Assembly (NCBI GenBank): GCA_050012355.1
Contig: JBEKHI010000028.1
Span: forward strand, 1-35,274
Direction of reading: 5' to 3'
DNA from: JBEKHI01 sp050012355
GTDB taxonomy: Bacteria; Actinomycetota; Actinomycetes; Streptosporangiales; Streptosporangiaceae
DNA length: 35,274 bases
Below are positions 1 to 8,250 of the stretch, piece after piece. Position 1 is the stretch's first letter, and every line of letters begins with the position of its first letter. The position numbers were made by a program, and so were the translations under genes. Below the pieces are notes generated by a model that had not been told where the DNA came from, searched no databases, and saw nothing but the letters and a program-made list of their open reading frames with translations.

Positions 1-744
1 AACCGCATTGAAAACATAGCCGAGAACGCCCAGCAGCACGAGCGTGCACCAGAACACGGGCATGTTGAAAGCGCTGCTCGCATTCTGCATCTCGTAGCCG
101 ATGCCGTTGGTGGAACCGATCAGTTCAGAGAACACCATCAGGATCAGCGACAGGGACAGCGAGAGCCGCAGGCCGGTGAAGATCTTCGGCAGGGCGGCCG
201 GGACGATCACCAGCGTCAGCCGGCGGGCGGCAGAGATCTGGAAGGCGCGTGCGGTGTCGACCTGCAGCGGGTCGACGGTGCGGGCGCCATCGATCGTGTT
301 GAGCAGCAATGGCCAGACGGCGCCCGCGACGATCGTCGCGACCTCCATCTCGGTGCCGATCTTGAACAGCGCGATGAACACTGGCCCGGCCGTCACCACC
401 GGGATGGATCGCGCGAACTGCAGCAGCGGTTCACAGAACGACGTGACCAGCGGCGACCGCCCGAGCGCGATGCCGAGCGGGACGGCGATCGCGATGGTGA
501 TCGCGAGTCCGAGGCCGATTCTCTCCAGGCTTGGCAGGATGTTGCCGGTCGCGTTGGCGGTCAGGAACAGGTGTGCGGCGGGGCCGGAGAACCACAACGT
601 GTGCATCTGCGAGAAGATCTGCGACGGTGGCGGGAAGAACGGGCTCTTGCGCGCCGAAGCCCAGATCTGCCACAGGTAGATGGCCACGGCCAGGACCAGC
701 CATTGCCCGGTCCAGCGCAGGCGCACCCACCACGGCGGACTCAC
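1..744 (-). CDS. ABC transporter permease, NitT/TauT/SsuC type (3' end beyond window)
   Basis: This is an inner-membrane permease half of a nitrate/taurine/pyrimidine-precursor type importer. The GTG start at 744 overlaps the stop of the upstream permease in a GTGA arrangement, and the frame stays open for 248 codons to the window edge, so only the last few residues are missing compared with the usual 250-270. Hydrophobic helices are visible at about residues 15-30, 78-95, 115-130, 138-150 and 195-212. The cytoplasmic EAA loop that contacts the ATPase lies at about 163-190 (DTARAFQISAARR...VPAALPKIF). The frame was translated directly because the gene runs off the edge. It presumably pairs with the preceding permease as a heterodimer. 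The ATPase gene is not in the window and may lie just beyond the left edge. Confidence 0.9.
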   Translation of the reverse strand, partial: MSPPWWVRLRWTGQWLVLAVAIYLWQIWASARKSPFFPPPSQIFSQMHTLWFSGPAAHLFLTANATGNILPSLERIGLGLAITIAIAVPLGIALGRSPLVTSFCEPLLQFARSIPVVTAGPVFIALFKIGTEMEVATIVAGAVWPLLLNTIDGARTVDPLQVDTARAFQISAARRLTLVIVPAALPKIFTGLRLSLSLSLILMVFSELIGSTNGIGYEMQNASSAFNMPVFWCTLVLLGVLGYVFNAV

Positions 745-1553
745 CTGACGGTCTCTAGCCGCGCGACCGGGCCAGGTCCGGGCTCCTGTTCCAGGCCGAG
801 GCTGGCCCGGTGCCACGGGAGTATCCGGCGCTCCACCCAGACCAGCAGCGCATTGAGCGCCAGCCCGAGGATGCCGGCCCAGAAGGTGGCCGCCAGGACC
901 AGCGGGGTATTGCCAGGTCCGGAGTTGGCGTCTGAGATGAACGCGCCGATCCCCGCGCCGCTAATCCGGCCGGCGATGTAGCCGGTGCCGATGTCCAGGA
1001 TCAGCGCGACGGACGAGGCGATCCTGATCCCGGTGAAGATGAATGGCGCGGCCGTCGGCACCGAGACGAACCAGAGCACCGCGGGCCGCCGGAATCCGAA
1101 TGCGCGCAGGGTGTCCTTGGCCAACGGATCGGTGTCGTCCAGGCCCGCGATCGTGTTGTACAGCACCGGCCAGATCCCGCCGTAGACAATCAGCGTCGTG
1201 GTCATCCTGAGCCCATATCCGAGCACCAGGCTGACCAGGAGGATCAGCGCCACCGACGGGATCGGCCGGAGGAACTCGACGATCGCCCGGGTGGCGAAAC
1301 GCACCCCAGGCACGCTACCGAGCACCAGCCCGCACGGCACCCCGATCAGCACCGTAAAGCCCAGCCCGACCGCCCACGTCTCGAGCGTCGCGCCGAAGTC
1401 GGCGATGAAACGGCCGTTGCCGGCCAGGCCCGCCGCGCGCGCCAGCACGGTCCAGACCGGCGGCAGCACGTCGGCCGGGATCACGAGTCCGAGCACCGCC
1501 GCGACGAGCAGGAACAGCGCGATCCCGGCTAGCCCTGGCCAGACACGTCTCAC
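741..1553 (-). CDS. ABC transporter permease, NitT/TauT/SsuC type
   Basis: This 270-residue integral membrane permease belongs to the same importer as its neighbours. The GTG start at 1553 overlaps the stop of the binding-protein gene by 4 nt. A longer reading from 1868 only adds residues antisense to the lipoprotein reading frame, so it was not used. Hydrophobic segments occur at about residues 7-27, 58-80, 98-114, 120-135 and 172-190. The EAA loop is at about 146-175 (DTLRAFGFRRPAVLWFVSVP). It contains the usual acidic residue, A and G positions, and the downstream proline. It is translationally coupled on both sides, so the lipoprotein, this permease and the next one should be made together. 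The substrate cannot be read from the permease. The nearby pyrimidine genes suggest a pyrimidine or hydantoin-like compound. Confidence 0.9.
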   Translation of the reverse strand: MRRVWPGLAGIALFLLVAAVLGLVIPADVLPPVWTVLARAAGLAGNGRFIADFGATLETWAVGLGFTVLIGVPCGLVLGSVPGVRFATRAIVEFLRPIPSVALILLVSLVLGYGLRMTTTLIVYGGIWPVLYNTIAGLDDTDPLAKDTLRAFGFRRPAVLWFVSVPTAAPFIFTGIRIASSVALILDIGTGYIAGRISGAGIGAFISDANSGPGNTPLVLAATFWAGILGLALNALLVWVERRILPWHRASLGLEQEPGPGPVARLETVR

Positions 1554-2503
1554 GGGGCCACGATGCCGCTCACCTGGAACGGGCTGGAGATCATGCCCTG
1601 GGACTGCATGAGATCCGCCATCTGCTGGAGCAGGGCGGTGTCGATCGTGACCGGGAACGTGCCGAGGACCACGTGCTGCGCCTCCGCGGCGGTGATCTTG
1701 GTGTAGGTGGGCAGGATCGCGCGAACGGCTGACGGGTTGGCGTCGGCATATGCCTGCGCCTTCGACATCGCCCGCTGGAAGGCACGCAAGGTGTTCGGGT
1801 ACTGCTTCACCCAGGACGCCGTCGTGAAGTAACCGGACACCGGGTAGCCGGCGGTCGGCCCGACGCACTGCGATGTCACCGGGACCGCGCCGAGGGTTTT
1901 CTCGTAGACGGAGACGTACGGCTCCACCACGCTGATCGCGGCCACCCGATGTGCTTTCAGCGCCGCGCCCATCTCCGTGAACGGGATGGCCACGTAGTTA
2001 GGCTGCCCGGTCGCCCCGTCGGCCTTGAGTATCGCGTTCAGCGTGAGCGTCTGGATGTTGCTCGTGATGTTGGAAGCGACCGTCTTGCCGACGAGGTCCT
2101 TCGCGCTCGTGATACCGGAACCTGGCAACGCGAGCACTTCGAAATCTTTCGGCACACAGTTAAGGGCCATGCCGACGACGTCGAGGTTGAACGTGCCGTG
2201 GGAATCACCCTCGATGAAGGAGGTGTAATTTCCGCCAATGATGTCCACCGTGCCGCGCAGCAGGTCGGGGACCGACTGCGTCGATTGCTGCACGGTAACC
2301 ACCTTGACCGTGAGGCCTTGCTGGCTGAAATATCCGTTCTTGATGGCAATCTCGAATGGCGCGTTATCGACGACCGGTAGTTCTCCCATGGTAATAGTTG
2401 TTTTTTCAAGCGAAGTGGACGAGCCGGTCGGCGGTGACGAAGCCGGAGTGCTGCTGCAGGCGGCGGCGAGCAAAATGAGCAGGACGGCGGCGGTGCGTTT
2501 CAC
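1550..2503 (-). CDS. NMT1/THI5-type substrate-binding lipoprotein of ABC importer
   Basis: This is an extracytoplasmic solute receptor of about 317 residues. The signal peptide (VKRTAAVLLILLAAAC) carries a lipobox with the lipidated cysteine at residue 16, followed by a Ser/Thr/Pro-rich linker. The mature part has the NitT/TauT/THI5 signature of a short N-terminal strand, then an 'IKNGYFSQQGL' segment, typical of the family that includes the pyrimidine-precursor receptor ThiY and aliphatic sulfonate receptors. The GTG start at 2503 follows a clear GGAGG and overlaps the stop of the methyltransferase gene. The longer reading from 2548 would spoil the signal peptide. Membership in this fold is well supported. 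Pyrimidine as ligand is inference from the neighbouring catabolic genes. Confidence 0.88.
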   Translation of the reverse strand: MKRTAAVLLILLAAACSSTPASSPPTGSSTSLEKTTITMGELPVVDNAPFEIAIKNGYFSQQGLTVKVVTVQQSTQSVPDLLRGTVDIIGGNYTSFIEGDSHGTFNLDVVGMALNCVPKDFEVLALPGSGITSAKDLVGKTVASNITSNIQTLTLNAILKADGATGQPNYVAIPFTEMGAALKAHRVAAISVVEPYVSVYEKTLGAVPVTSQCVGPTAGYPVSGYFTTASWVKQYPNTLRAFQRAMSKAQAYADANPSAVRAILPTYTKITAAEAQHVVLGTFPVTIDTALLQQMADLMQSQGMISSPFQVSGIVAP

Positions 2504-3327
2504 TGTTCCTCCAGGCACTTTAACGTTTTGCGTGCTATCCCGCCCCAAAGCGACGTCGGGGTTCGTTCCTCGATCTCAGTGTCCGGGCGCCACTTCGAGA
2601 CCAGCACGACGCCAGGCTCTAGGAGGTCAAGTCCATCGAAGAACGCGGTGACCTGTTCCCGGTTCCGTAGCGTGGTCGGGCTGGCCAGCACCTCGTTCAA
2701 CTTGCGGTTAACCGCTCTCCTGATCTCCGGGTTGATGTCGCTGGCCGGGTGGGAGAGCGCGAGGTAACTGCCGCGTGGCACGGCGTCCAGTAGCCGGTTC
2801 ACGACGCTGTACGGCTCGTCGGCGTCCGGCACGCAGTGCATGATCGCGATCAGCATGATCGCTATCGGCTTGGCGAAGTCCAGTGTGCGCGTGGCCTCGC
2901 GCAGGATCGTCTCGGGGTCCCGCGCGTCCGCGTGGATGTAAATGCAACAGCCTTCCGGTGTGCTGCGCAGCAGGGCGCGCGCATGGGACAGCACGACCGG
3001 GTCGTTGTCGACGTAGGCGATACGGCAGTCCCTCGCGGCGGCCTGGGCGACCTCATGCGTATTGTTCGCGGTCGGGATACCGGTCCCGATATCGAGAAAC
3101 TGGCGTATTCCTGCCTCTAGAGCGAGAAAACGAACCACACGGCTCAGGAACGCGCGATTGGCCCGTACCGACCAGGCGCGATACGGGTCGTTCTGCAACG
3201 CGACGTCCCCGACCTGGCGGTCGGCGGCGAAGTTGTCCTTTCCGCCCAGCCAGTAGTTGTAAACCCGTGCTATGTTCGGCACCCTGGGGTCGAAACCCAG
3301 GTCGTGCGGCTCTCCCTCACCTGGCAC
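2500..3327 (-). CDS. SAM-dependent methyltransferase, PF04672/DUF574 (SAV2177-like) family
   Basis: The 275-residue protein has the hallmark N-terminal motif of the actinomycete PF04672 family (ARVYNYWLGGKDNF, about 20-33), a SAM-binding glycine motif (FLDIGTGIPT, 77-86) and the acidic ribose-binding strand end (YVDNDP, 105-110). Length matches the family. The substrate of this family is unknown to me. The GTG start at 3327 is preceded by AAGGAG. It is the first gene of a unit in which its stop overlaps the start of the binding-lipoprotein gene by 4 nt, so it is translationally coupled to an ABC importer. That is an unexpected context for a family often seen as a stand-alone gene. There is one odd local duplication, IMLIAIM near residue 158. 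Assignment is firm to family level and open for reaction. Confidence 0.93.
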   Translation of the reverse strand: MPGEGEPHDLGFDPRVPNIARVYNYWLGGKDNFAADRQVGDVALQNDPYRAWSVRANRAFLSRVVRFLALEAGIRQFLDIGTGIPTANNTHEVAQAAARDCRIAYVDNDPVVLSHARALLRSTPEGCCIYIHADARDPETILREATRTLDFAKPIAIMLIAIMHCVPDADEPYSVVNRLLDAVPRGSYLALSHPASDINPEIRRAVNRKLNEVLASPTTLRNREQVTAFFDGLDLLEPGVVLVSKWRPDTEIEERTPTSLWGGIARKTLKCLEEQ

Positions 3328-3439
3328 GCGCGGGGCTCCTTGCGGTCGTCATTTATCGCGCTAAGCCTAATGTGTACCATCTTTCGGCATTGCGCAGATC
3401 GCAGGGAAACATGATAACCGCGGCAAGGGAGCCCGTTAC
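3328..3439. other. Intergenic gap between pyrimidine operon and methyltransferase-ABC unit
   Basis: This 112-bp spacer is the only sizeable gap among the minus-strand genes below 6680. It is more A+T rich than the flanks (for example around 3350-3375), as expected for a promoter serving the methyltransferase-importer unit. No convincing -35/-10 pair, no strong hairpin, and no copy of the element at 6729 or 14195 was found. The downstream unit may therefore be expressed separately from the pyrimidine genes. Confidence 0.5.
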
Positions 3440-4435
3440 TTACGACAGCACTGGAATGACCTGCGTCCGATATGCCTCGAGGGTCGCGTCCTCGTCGTCG
3501 TGCATCAGGTAGACCGCGAACTGGTCCACCCCGATCGACTCGAGCTCGCGCAGCCGCGCAACATGTTCCGAAGCCGGTCCGAGCAGGCAGAACCTGTCCA
3601 CGATCGAGTCCGGCACGAACTCGACGTCCGGGTTGTCGGAACGTCCGTGGTGAGCGTAGTCGTATCCCTTGCGCCCCTCGATGTAGTCGGTCAGCGCCCG
3701 CGGCACGCTCCCGTCAGAGCCGTACCGCGCGACAAGATCCGCGACGTGGTTGCCCACCATCCCGCCGAACCAGCGGAGCTGATCCCGCTGATGAGCCAGG
3801 TCGTCACCGACGTACGCGGGCGCCGCGACGCAGATCGACACCGAGGCCGGATCCCGCCCCGCCTCGGCGGCAGCCGCGCGGACCGCGCCGATCGTCCACC
3901 GCGCGATGTCCGGGTCGGCGGTCTGCAGGATGAACCCGTCCGCCTGCTCGCCGCACAACCGCAGCGCCTTCGGGCCGTACGCCGCCATCCACATCGGCAG
4001 CGAGCCGTCGTGCACCCACGGGATGCTCAGTTCCCGCCCGTGGTGCGTTACCGTGCGGCCTTCGGCGAGTCCCTTGATCACGGTCATCGCCGCGTCCAGG
4101 GTGGCCAGCGTCATCGGCGGCTGCCCGATCACCCGCCGGGCCGAGTCACCCCGGCCGATGCCGCATACCGTCCGGTTGCCGTACATGTCGTTCAGCGTGG
4201 CGAACAGCGAGGCGATGACCGACCAGTCGCGAGTGCCCGGGTTGGTCACCATCGGGCCGACCCGCAAAACGGACGTCTCCGCCAAAATCCGCGAGTAGAT
4301 GACGAACGGCTCCTGCCACAGCACGTGCGAGTCCCAGGTCCAGCCGTAGGAGAACCCGGCGTGCTCCGCGCGCTTCATGGTCTCGATCACCCGGGATGCC
4401 GGGGGATTGGGCTGCAGGACGACTCCGAATTCCAT
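3440..4435 (-). CDS. LLM-class F420-dependent oxidoreductase (TIGR03842-like)
   Basis: This is a 331-residue (beta/alpha)8 luciferase-like protein. N-terminal MEFGVVLQPNPPASRVIETMKRAEHAGFSYGW is typical of F420-binding members related to methylene-tetrahydromethanopterin reductase. Further family features are VGPMVTNPGTRDWSV, the GIGRGDSARR loop and 'PMWMAAYGPKALRLCGEQADGF'. The ATG at 4435 lies 2 nt after the dihydropyrimidinase stop. A longer reading from 4924 is antisense-like and was discarded. TIGR03842-type proteins have been reported as uncharacterised F420 enzymes, and from memory they often neighbour dihydropyrimidinase genes. Its place as the third gene after two reductive-pathway enzymes makes a redox step on a pyrimidine or breakdown product the likeliest role. 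The exact reaction, and F420 rather than FMN, are inferred. Confidence 0.88.
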   Translation of the reverse strand: MEFGVVLQPNPPASRVIETMKRAEHAGFSYGWTWDSHVLWQEPFVIYSRILAETSVLRVGPMVTNPGTRDWSVIASLFATLNDMYGNRTVCGIGRGDSARRVIGQPPMTLATLDAAMTVIKGLAEGRTVTHHGRELSIPWVHDGSLPMWMAAYGPKALRLCGEQADGFILQTADPDIARWTIGAVRAAAAEAGRDPASVSICVAAPAYVGDDLAHQRDQLRWFGGMVGNHVADLVARYGSDGSVPRALTDYIEGRKGYDYAHHGRSDNPDVEFVPDSIVDRFCLLGPASEHVARLRELESIGVDQFAVYLMHDDEDATLEAYRTQVIPVLS

Positions 4436-4437
4436 TG

Positions 4438-5832
4438 CTACACCAGGTATTCGTTCAGTGAACGGGCCAGGAACGTCCCGTGCCCGGAGTCCCCGCGCCA
4501 CGAGCCGTCGTCGACGATCACCCGGCCGCGGGACAGCACCGTCTCTACCTGGCCGGAGATCTCCATGCCCTCGTAGGCCGAGTAGTCCACGTTCATGTGA
4601 TGGGTCGCCACACCCAGTGTCTGCGTGGCGGCCGGATCGTAGATGACGATGTCCGCGTCGGAACCAGGCGCGATCACGCCCTTGCGCGGGTAAAGGCCGA
4701 ACATGCGGGCCGGCGTCGTGCAGGCCACCTCCACCCAGCGCACCAGGCTTAGCTCGCCGGCCACCACCCCCTGGTGGAGCAGGTCCATCCGGTGCTCCAC
4801 GCCGGGTATCCCGTTGGGAATCTTCGCGAAGCTGTCCCGCCCGAGCTCCTTTTGTTCCTTCATGCAGAACGGGCAGTGGTCGGTCGACACGATCGACAGG
4901 TCGTCCCGGCGCAGGCCCTGCCACAGCGCGGCCTGGTGATCACGGGTACGCAGCGGCGGCGAGGCCACGTACTTGGCGCCCTCGAAACCTGGCCGTCCCA
5001 GATCGTCGAGCGACAGGTAGAGGTACTGCGGGCAGGTCTCGGCGAACACGTTCCGCCCTTGGTCGCGGGCGGCGGTTACCGACTGGAGCGCGTGCGAGGC
5101 GGACAGATGCACGATGTAGAGCGGGCAATCGGTGACGGTGGCGAGGGCGATCGCGCGGCTGGTCGCCTCGGCCTCAAGCTCCGGCGGCCTGGTCAGCCCG
5201 TGATATACCGGCTCGGTGTGGCCCGCCGCGAGGGCCTGCGCGACGAGTTCATCGATGGCGATGCCGTTCTCGGCGTGCATCATCACCGTGGCGCCGATCT
5301 TGGCGGCGCGCTGCATCGCGAGCAGGATCTCCCCGTCGGTGGCGTAGAACACTCCCGGGTAGGCCATGAACATCTTGAAGCTGTTCACCCCGGCGGCGAC
5401 GCAGGAGTCCATCTCCTTCAGCGTCTGGTCATTGACGTCGGAGACGATCATGTGGAAGCCGTAGTCGATCGCGCAGTTGCCGTCCGCCTTGGCATGCCAC
5501 TTGTCCAGGGTCCCCAGCAGCGAGGTGCCCTTGGCCTGCACGGCGAAGTCGACGATGGAAGTGGTCCCGCCGAACGCGGCCGCCTTGGTGCCCGTCTCGA
5601 AGGTGTCCGAAGAGAACGTCCCGCCGAACGGCATCTCCATGTGCGTATGCACATCAATGCCCCCAGGCAGCACATACTTCCCAGTGGCGTCGATGACCTC
5701 GGCATCCGCCGGCGCCGGCAGGTCGGCGTCCCGCGGCAGCAGCGCCGCGACGCGTTCGCCGTCCACCAGGACGTCGGCGTCCAGCAGGCCCGACGCAGTC
5801 ACGACAGTGCCGTTACGGATCAGCAGGCTCAC
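4438..5832 (-). CDS. hydA: Dihydropyrimidinase / hydantoinase
   Basis: This 464-residue cyclic amidohydrolase opens the ring of 5,6-dihydrouracil or a hydantoin to the N-carbamoyl amino acid. The binuclear metal site is complete: H62 and H64 (VHTHMEMPFGG), the carboxylated lysine K153 (SFKMFMAYPG), H186 (MMHAENG), H242 (VHLSASH) and D318 (STDHCPF). Y158 corresponds to the tyrosine expected to hold the substrate. Length is normal. The GTG start at 5832 overlaps the stop of the preceding nitrilase-type gene (GTGA), so the two enzymes of consecutive steps are translationally coupled. A reading extended to 6183 is antisense-like and was ignored. A strict choice between dihydropyrimidinase and D-hydantoinase cannot be made from sequence. 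The operon partners favour the reductive pyrimidine route. Confidence 0.95.
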   Translation of the reverse strand: MSLLIRNGTVVTASGLLDADVLVDGERVAALLPRDADLPAPADAEVIDATGKYVLPGGIDVHTHMEMPFGGTFSSDTFETGTKAAAFGGTTSIVDFAVQAKGTSLLGTLDKWHAKADGNCAIDYGFHMIVSDVNDQTLKEMDSCVAAGVNSFKMFMAYPGVFYATDGEILLAMQRAAKIGATVMMHAENGIAIDELVAQALAAGHTEPVYHGLTRPPELEAEATSRAIALATVTDCPLYIVHLSASHALQSVTAARDQGRNVFAETCPQYLYLSLDDLGRPGFEGAKYVASPPLRTRDHQAALWQGLRRDDLSIVSTDHCPFCMKEQKELGRDSFAKIPNGIPGVEHRMDLLHQGVVAGELSLVRWVEVACTTPARMFGLYPRKGVIAPGSDADIVIYDPAATQTLGVATHHMNVDYSAYEGMEISGQVETVLSRGRVIVDDGSWRGDSGHGTFLARSLNEYLV

Positions 5833-6680
5833 GGGCGGACCAGCCCCTCGTAGGCGTCCGGACGGCGGTCGCGGTAGAACTGCCACAGGTCGCGGACCTC
5901 GGTGAGCTTCTCCATATCCAGGTCGCGGACGAGCACCTCGTCCTTGGCGTCGGAAGCGGCCGCACCGACCAGCTGACCGCGCGGGTCGGCGAAGTACGAG
6001 GTCCCGTAGAAATCGTCGTCTCCCAGCGGCTCGATTCCGACCCGGTTGATCGCGCCGATGTAGTACTCGTTGGCGACGGCCGCGGCGGGCTGCTCGAGCT
6101 GCCACAGGTAAGACGACAGCCCCCGGCTGGTCGCGGACGGGTTGAACACGATTCGCGCGCCTGCCAGGCCCAGTGCCCGCCATCCCTCGGGGAAGTGCCG
6201 GTCGTAGCAGATGTACACGCCGATCCGGCCGACCGCGGTGTCGAACACCGGGTATCCAAGGTTGCCCGGCCGGAAGTAGAACTTCTCCCAGAAGCCCTTC
6301 ACCTGCGGCAGGTGGGTCTTGCGGTACTTGCCGAGATAGGTCCCGTCCGCGTCGATCACCGCGGCGGTGTTGTAATACATACCCGGATGCTCGACTTCGT
6401 ACATCGGCAGCACCAGCACGACACCGAGCCGGGCGGCTAGCTCCTGCATCAGCTTCGTGGTCGGCCCGTCAGGGATCTGCTCGGTATAGGAGTACCAGAC
6501 GGCATCCTGCACCTGGCAGAAGTACGGCCCGTAGAAAAGTTCCTGCAGGCAGACCACCTGGGCGCCGGCCGCCGCAGCGGTCTCGATGTACCCGGTGGCC
6601 GCCGCGATCATCGAGTCTTTGTCGCCGGTCCAGCGTTGCTGGATCAGCCCTGCCCGGACAATATCGGCCATCTCGCCCAC
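5829..6680 (-). CDS. Nitrilase-fold N-carbamoyl amidohydrolase (beta-ureidopropionase-type)
   Basis: The 283-residue nitrilase-superfamily enzyme has the full catalytic set: E47 (CLQELFYGPYFC), K121 (KYRKTHLPQ), a second glutamate at 132 (GFWEKFYF) and nucleophile C158 (GVYICYDRHFPEGWR). In the reductive pyrimidine pathway it would cleave N-carbamoyl-beta-alanine to beta-alanine, CO2 and ammonia. It is first in its operon, and its stop overlaps the start of the dihydropyrimidinase. Two starts are possible, GTG at 6680 or ATG at 6671 (MADIVRAGLIQQ); both have a purine-rich stretch upstream. N-carbamoylputrescine or N-carbamoyl-D-amino-acid hydrolysis are alternatives, but the partner gene favours beta-ureidopropionase. 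Confidence 0.92.
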   Translation of the reverse strand: MGEMADIVRAGLIQQRWTGDKDSMIAAATGYIETAAAAGAQVVCLQELFYGPYFCQVQDAVWYSYTEQIPDGPTTKLMQELAARLGVVLVLPMYEVEHPGMYYNTAAVIDADGTYLGKYRKTHLPQVKGFWEKFYFRPGNLGYPVFDTAVGRIGVYICYDRHFPEGWRALGLAGARIVFNPSATSRGLSSYLWQLEQPAAAVANEYYIGAINRVGIEPLGDDDFYGTSYFADPRGQLVGAAASDAKDEVLVRDLDMEKLTEVRDLWQFYRDRRPDAYEGLVRP

Positions 6681-6728
6681 CTCGCCTTCCGTCTCCTGGT
6701 AAGGCTCATCTTCCCCCGCTGCGGTGAT

Positions 6729-6739
6729 CTTTGTAACGA
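6729..6739. promoter_or_regulatory. Shared 11-bp element CTTTGTAACGA upstream of pyrimidine operon
   Basis: CTTTGTAACGA lies 49 nt upstream of the nitrilase-type GTG start, in the 186-bp divergent region before the DUF2254 gene. The identical 11-mer, in the same orientation relative to its gene, occurs at 14195-14205 before the NCS1 permease. In both places an ATTTTGC-TA-G sequence lies nearby (6753-6765 plus strand here; 14206-14216 minus strand there). This is best read as a common operator. The protein that binds it is not identified. Confidence 0.5.
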
Positions 6740-6866
6740 GCCGGGACTCTGTATTTTGCTACGAATCGCTCCCGGCCGATATAGCCGGCGTGACAAGGCA
6801 GGTATCATTTCCGCAGGTGAGCCGGGAAGTCTGGTCGGCATTTATTCGATCGAGACTAGGCAGGCC

Positions 6867-8168
6867 ATGCTCATTCCCGAATCTGACGCACGCCGCGAGG
6901 CGCTTCGCACGAACCTGTGGCTGGTCCCCGGAGTGGAGAGCGCCGCGGCGGTCGCGCTGTTCGTCGTTACGCTGAGTATCGATCGAGCGGCTTTTCGTGG
7001 TGACCTTAAGCTGCCCGCCTGGGTGATCAGCGGCTCGCCGGACGCGGCCAGGGAGATCCTGTCCTCGCTGGCGGGGGCGCTCATCACCGTCGTCGGCGTG
7101 GTGTTCTCGGTGATGATGGTGGCGCTGACGCTGGCGTCGAGTCAGTTCGGGCCGCGGATGCTGCGCACGTTCATCAGGGACCGGGGCACCCAGGTCACGC
7201 TGGGGACGTTCGTCGCGACGTTCTTCTACGCGATGCTCGTACTGATCTCGATCGGCGGGACGTTCGTGCCGCACTTGTCGGTGACGGTGGCGCTGGTGCT
7301 CACCGGCATCGACCTCGGCGTGCTGATCTACTTCATCCATCACACCGCGACGGCGATCCAGCTCCCCGAGGTCATCGCCAGCATCGCCCGCGACCTCGCC
7401 CAGGCCATTGACGAGGAAATCCCCGGCAGCGCCCCGGGGCTATCCAACGGCCCGTCGCCCGCGGTGTTGCGGGCGAGGCTCGGGCGTGAGGGCCAGGTCG
7501 TCCTGGCCCCGGCTAGCGGCTATCTGCGATTCGTCCGGCACGCGACCCTGGTCAAGATCGCCGCCGAGTCGGACGCGGTGATCCTGCTGCACTACCGGCC
7601 CGGGCATTTCCTCTCCCAAGGACACCCGATGGCGACCGTGCACCCGCCCGCGGTGGCGGACAAGGTGAGCCGCAAGCTGGAGCGGATGCACATCACCGGA
7701 CCGCTGCGCACCCTGAGCCAGGACATCGCCTTCGGCATCGACCAGCTCGTCGAGATCGGGATCCGTGCGCTCTCTCCGGCTGTCAACGACACTTTCACGG
7801 CCCTGACCTGCATCGACTGGCTGGGTGACAGCCTGCGCAAGATCGCCGTTGAGTGGGATCCGCACGTTTACCACCGCGACCGCGATGGCGTCATCCGGCT
7901 CATCACGGCGCCGGTCAGCTACGAACGGCTGGTGCAGCGCTCGTTCGAGAAGGTCCGCCAGGCCGCCGACGGCATGCCCGCGGTACTGATCCGCCAGCTC
8001 GACGCGCTGTCCAAAGTCATGGCCGTCGTCCCCAAGGACCGGATCCAGGTGCTGCTCGACCAAGCCGCGATGATCCAACGGGTCAACGAACGGACAGTCC
8101 CCGAGGAAGCCGACCGGGCCGACGTCACCGCCCGCTATGACGCCTTGCTAGCCCAAGCCGACGGCTAA
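6867..8168 (+). CDS. DUF2254 predicted membrane protein
   Basis: This 433-residue protein has four N-terminal hydrophobic segments: VESAAAVALFVVTL, then ALITVVGVVFSVMMVALTLASS, FVATFFYAMLVLISIG and VTVALVLTGIDLGVLIYFI. A soluble C-terminal half follows. The motif 'ALTLASSQFGPRMLRTFIRDRGTQVTLG' and the later 'DIAFGIDQLVEIGIRALSPAVNDTFTAL' are typical of DUF2254, a family of unknown function. The ATG at 6867 (MLIPESDARREALRTNLW) with AGGCAGG upstream is preferred. The reading that begins at 6636 runs through the divergent promoter region. It stands alone on the plus strand between two minus-strand units, and no functional link to them is visible. Confidence 0.88.
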   Translation: MLIPESDARREALRTNLWLVPGVESAAAVALFVVTLSIDRAAFRGDLKLPAWVISGSPDAAREILSSLAGALITVVGVVFSVMMVALTLASSQFGPRMLRTFIRDRGTQVTLGTFVATFFYAMLVLISIGGTFVPHLSVTVALVLTGIDLGVLIYFIHHTATAIQLPEVIASIARDLAQAIDEEIPGSAPGLSNGPSPAVLRARLGREGQVVLAPASGYLRFVRHATLVKIAAESDAVILLHYRPGHFLSQGHPMATVHPPAVADKVSRKLERMHITGPLRTLSQDIAFGIDQLVEIGIRALSPAVNDTFTALTCIDWLGDSLRKIAVEWDPHVYHRDRDGVIRLITAPVSYERLVQRSFEKVRQAADGMPAVLIRQLDALSKVMAVVPKDRIQVLLDQAAMIQRVNERTVPEEADRADVTARYDALLAQADG

Positions 8169-8250
8169 CGTGACCGCGTCGGCCCGGCGTCCGCGACCGC
8201 GTCGGCCCTGCGGCTGCCCGGTAGCCGCCCCGGCCCCGATGGGTGGCGAC

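Noticed and set aside
3500..4576. 358-codon plus-strand frame antisense to the F420-type oxidoreductase
   Set aside because: Arg/His/Val-rich shadow with no domain; the minus-strand enzyme is clearly real.
4774..5853. 359-codon plus-strand frame antisense to dihydropyrimidinase
   Set aside because: Low-complexity composition and no motif; the opposite strand has an intact enzyme with all catalytic residues.
8172..8208. Two 14-bp direct repeats (GACCGCGTCGGCCC) as a possible CRISPR or attachment site
   Set aside because: Only two short GC-rich copies 23 bp apart, with no array, integrase or tRNA nearby.
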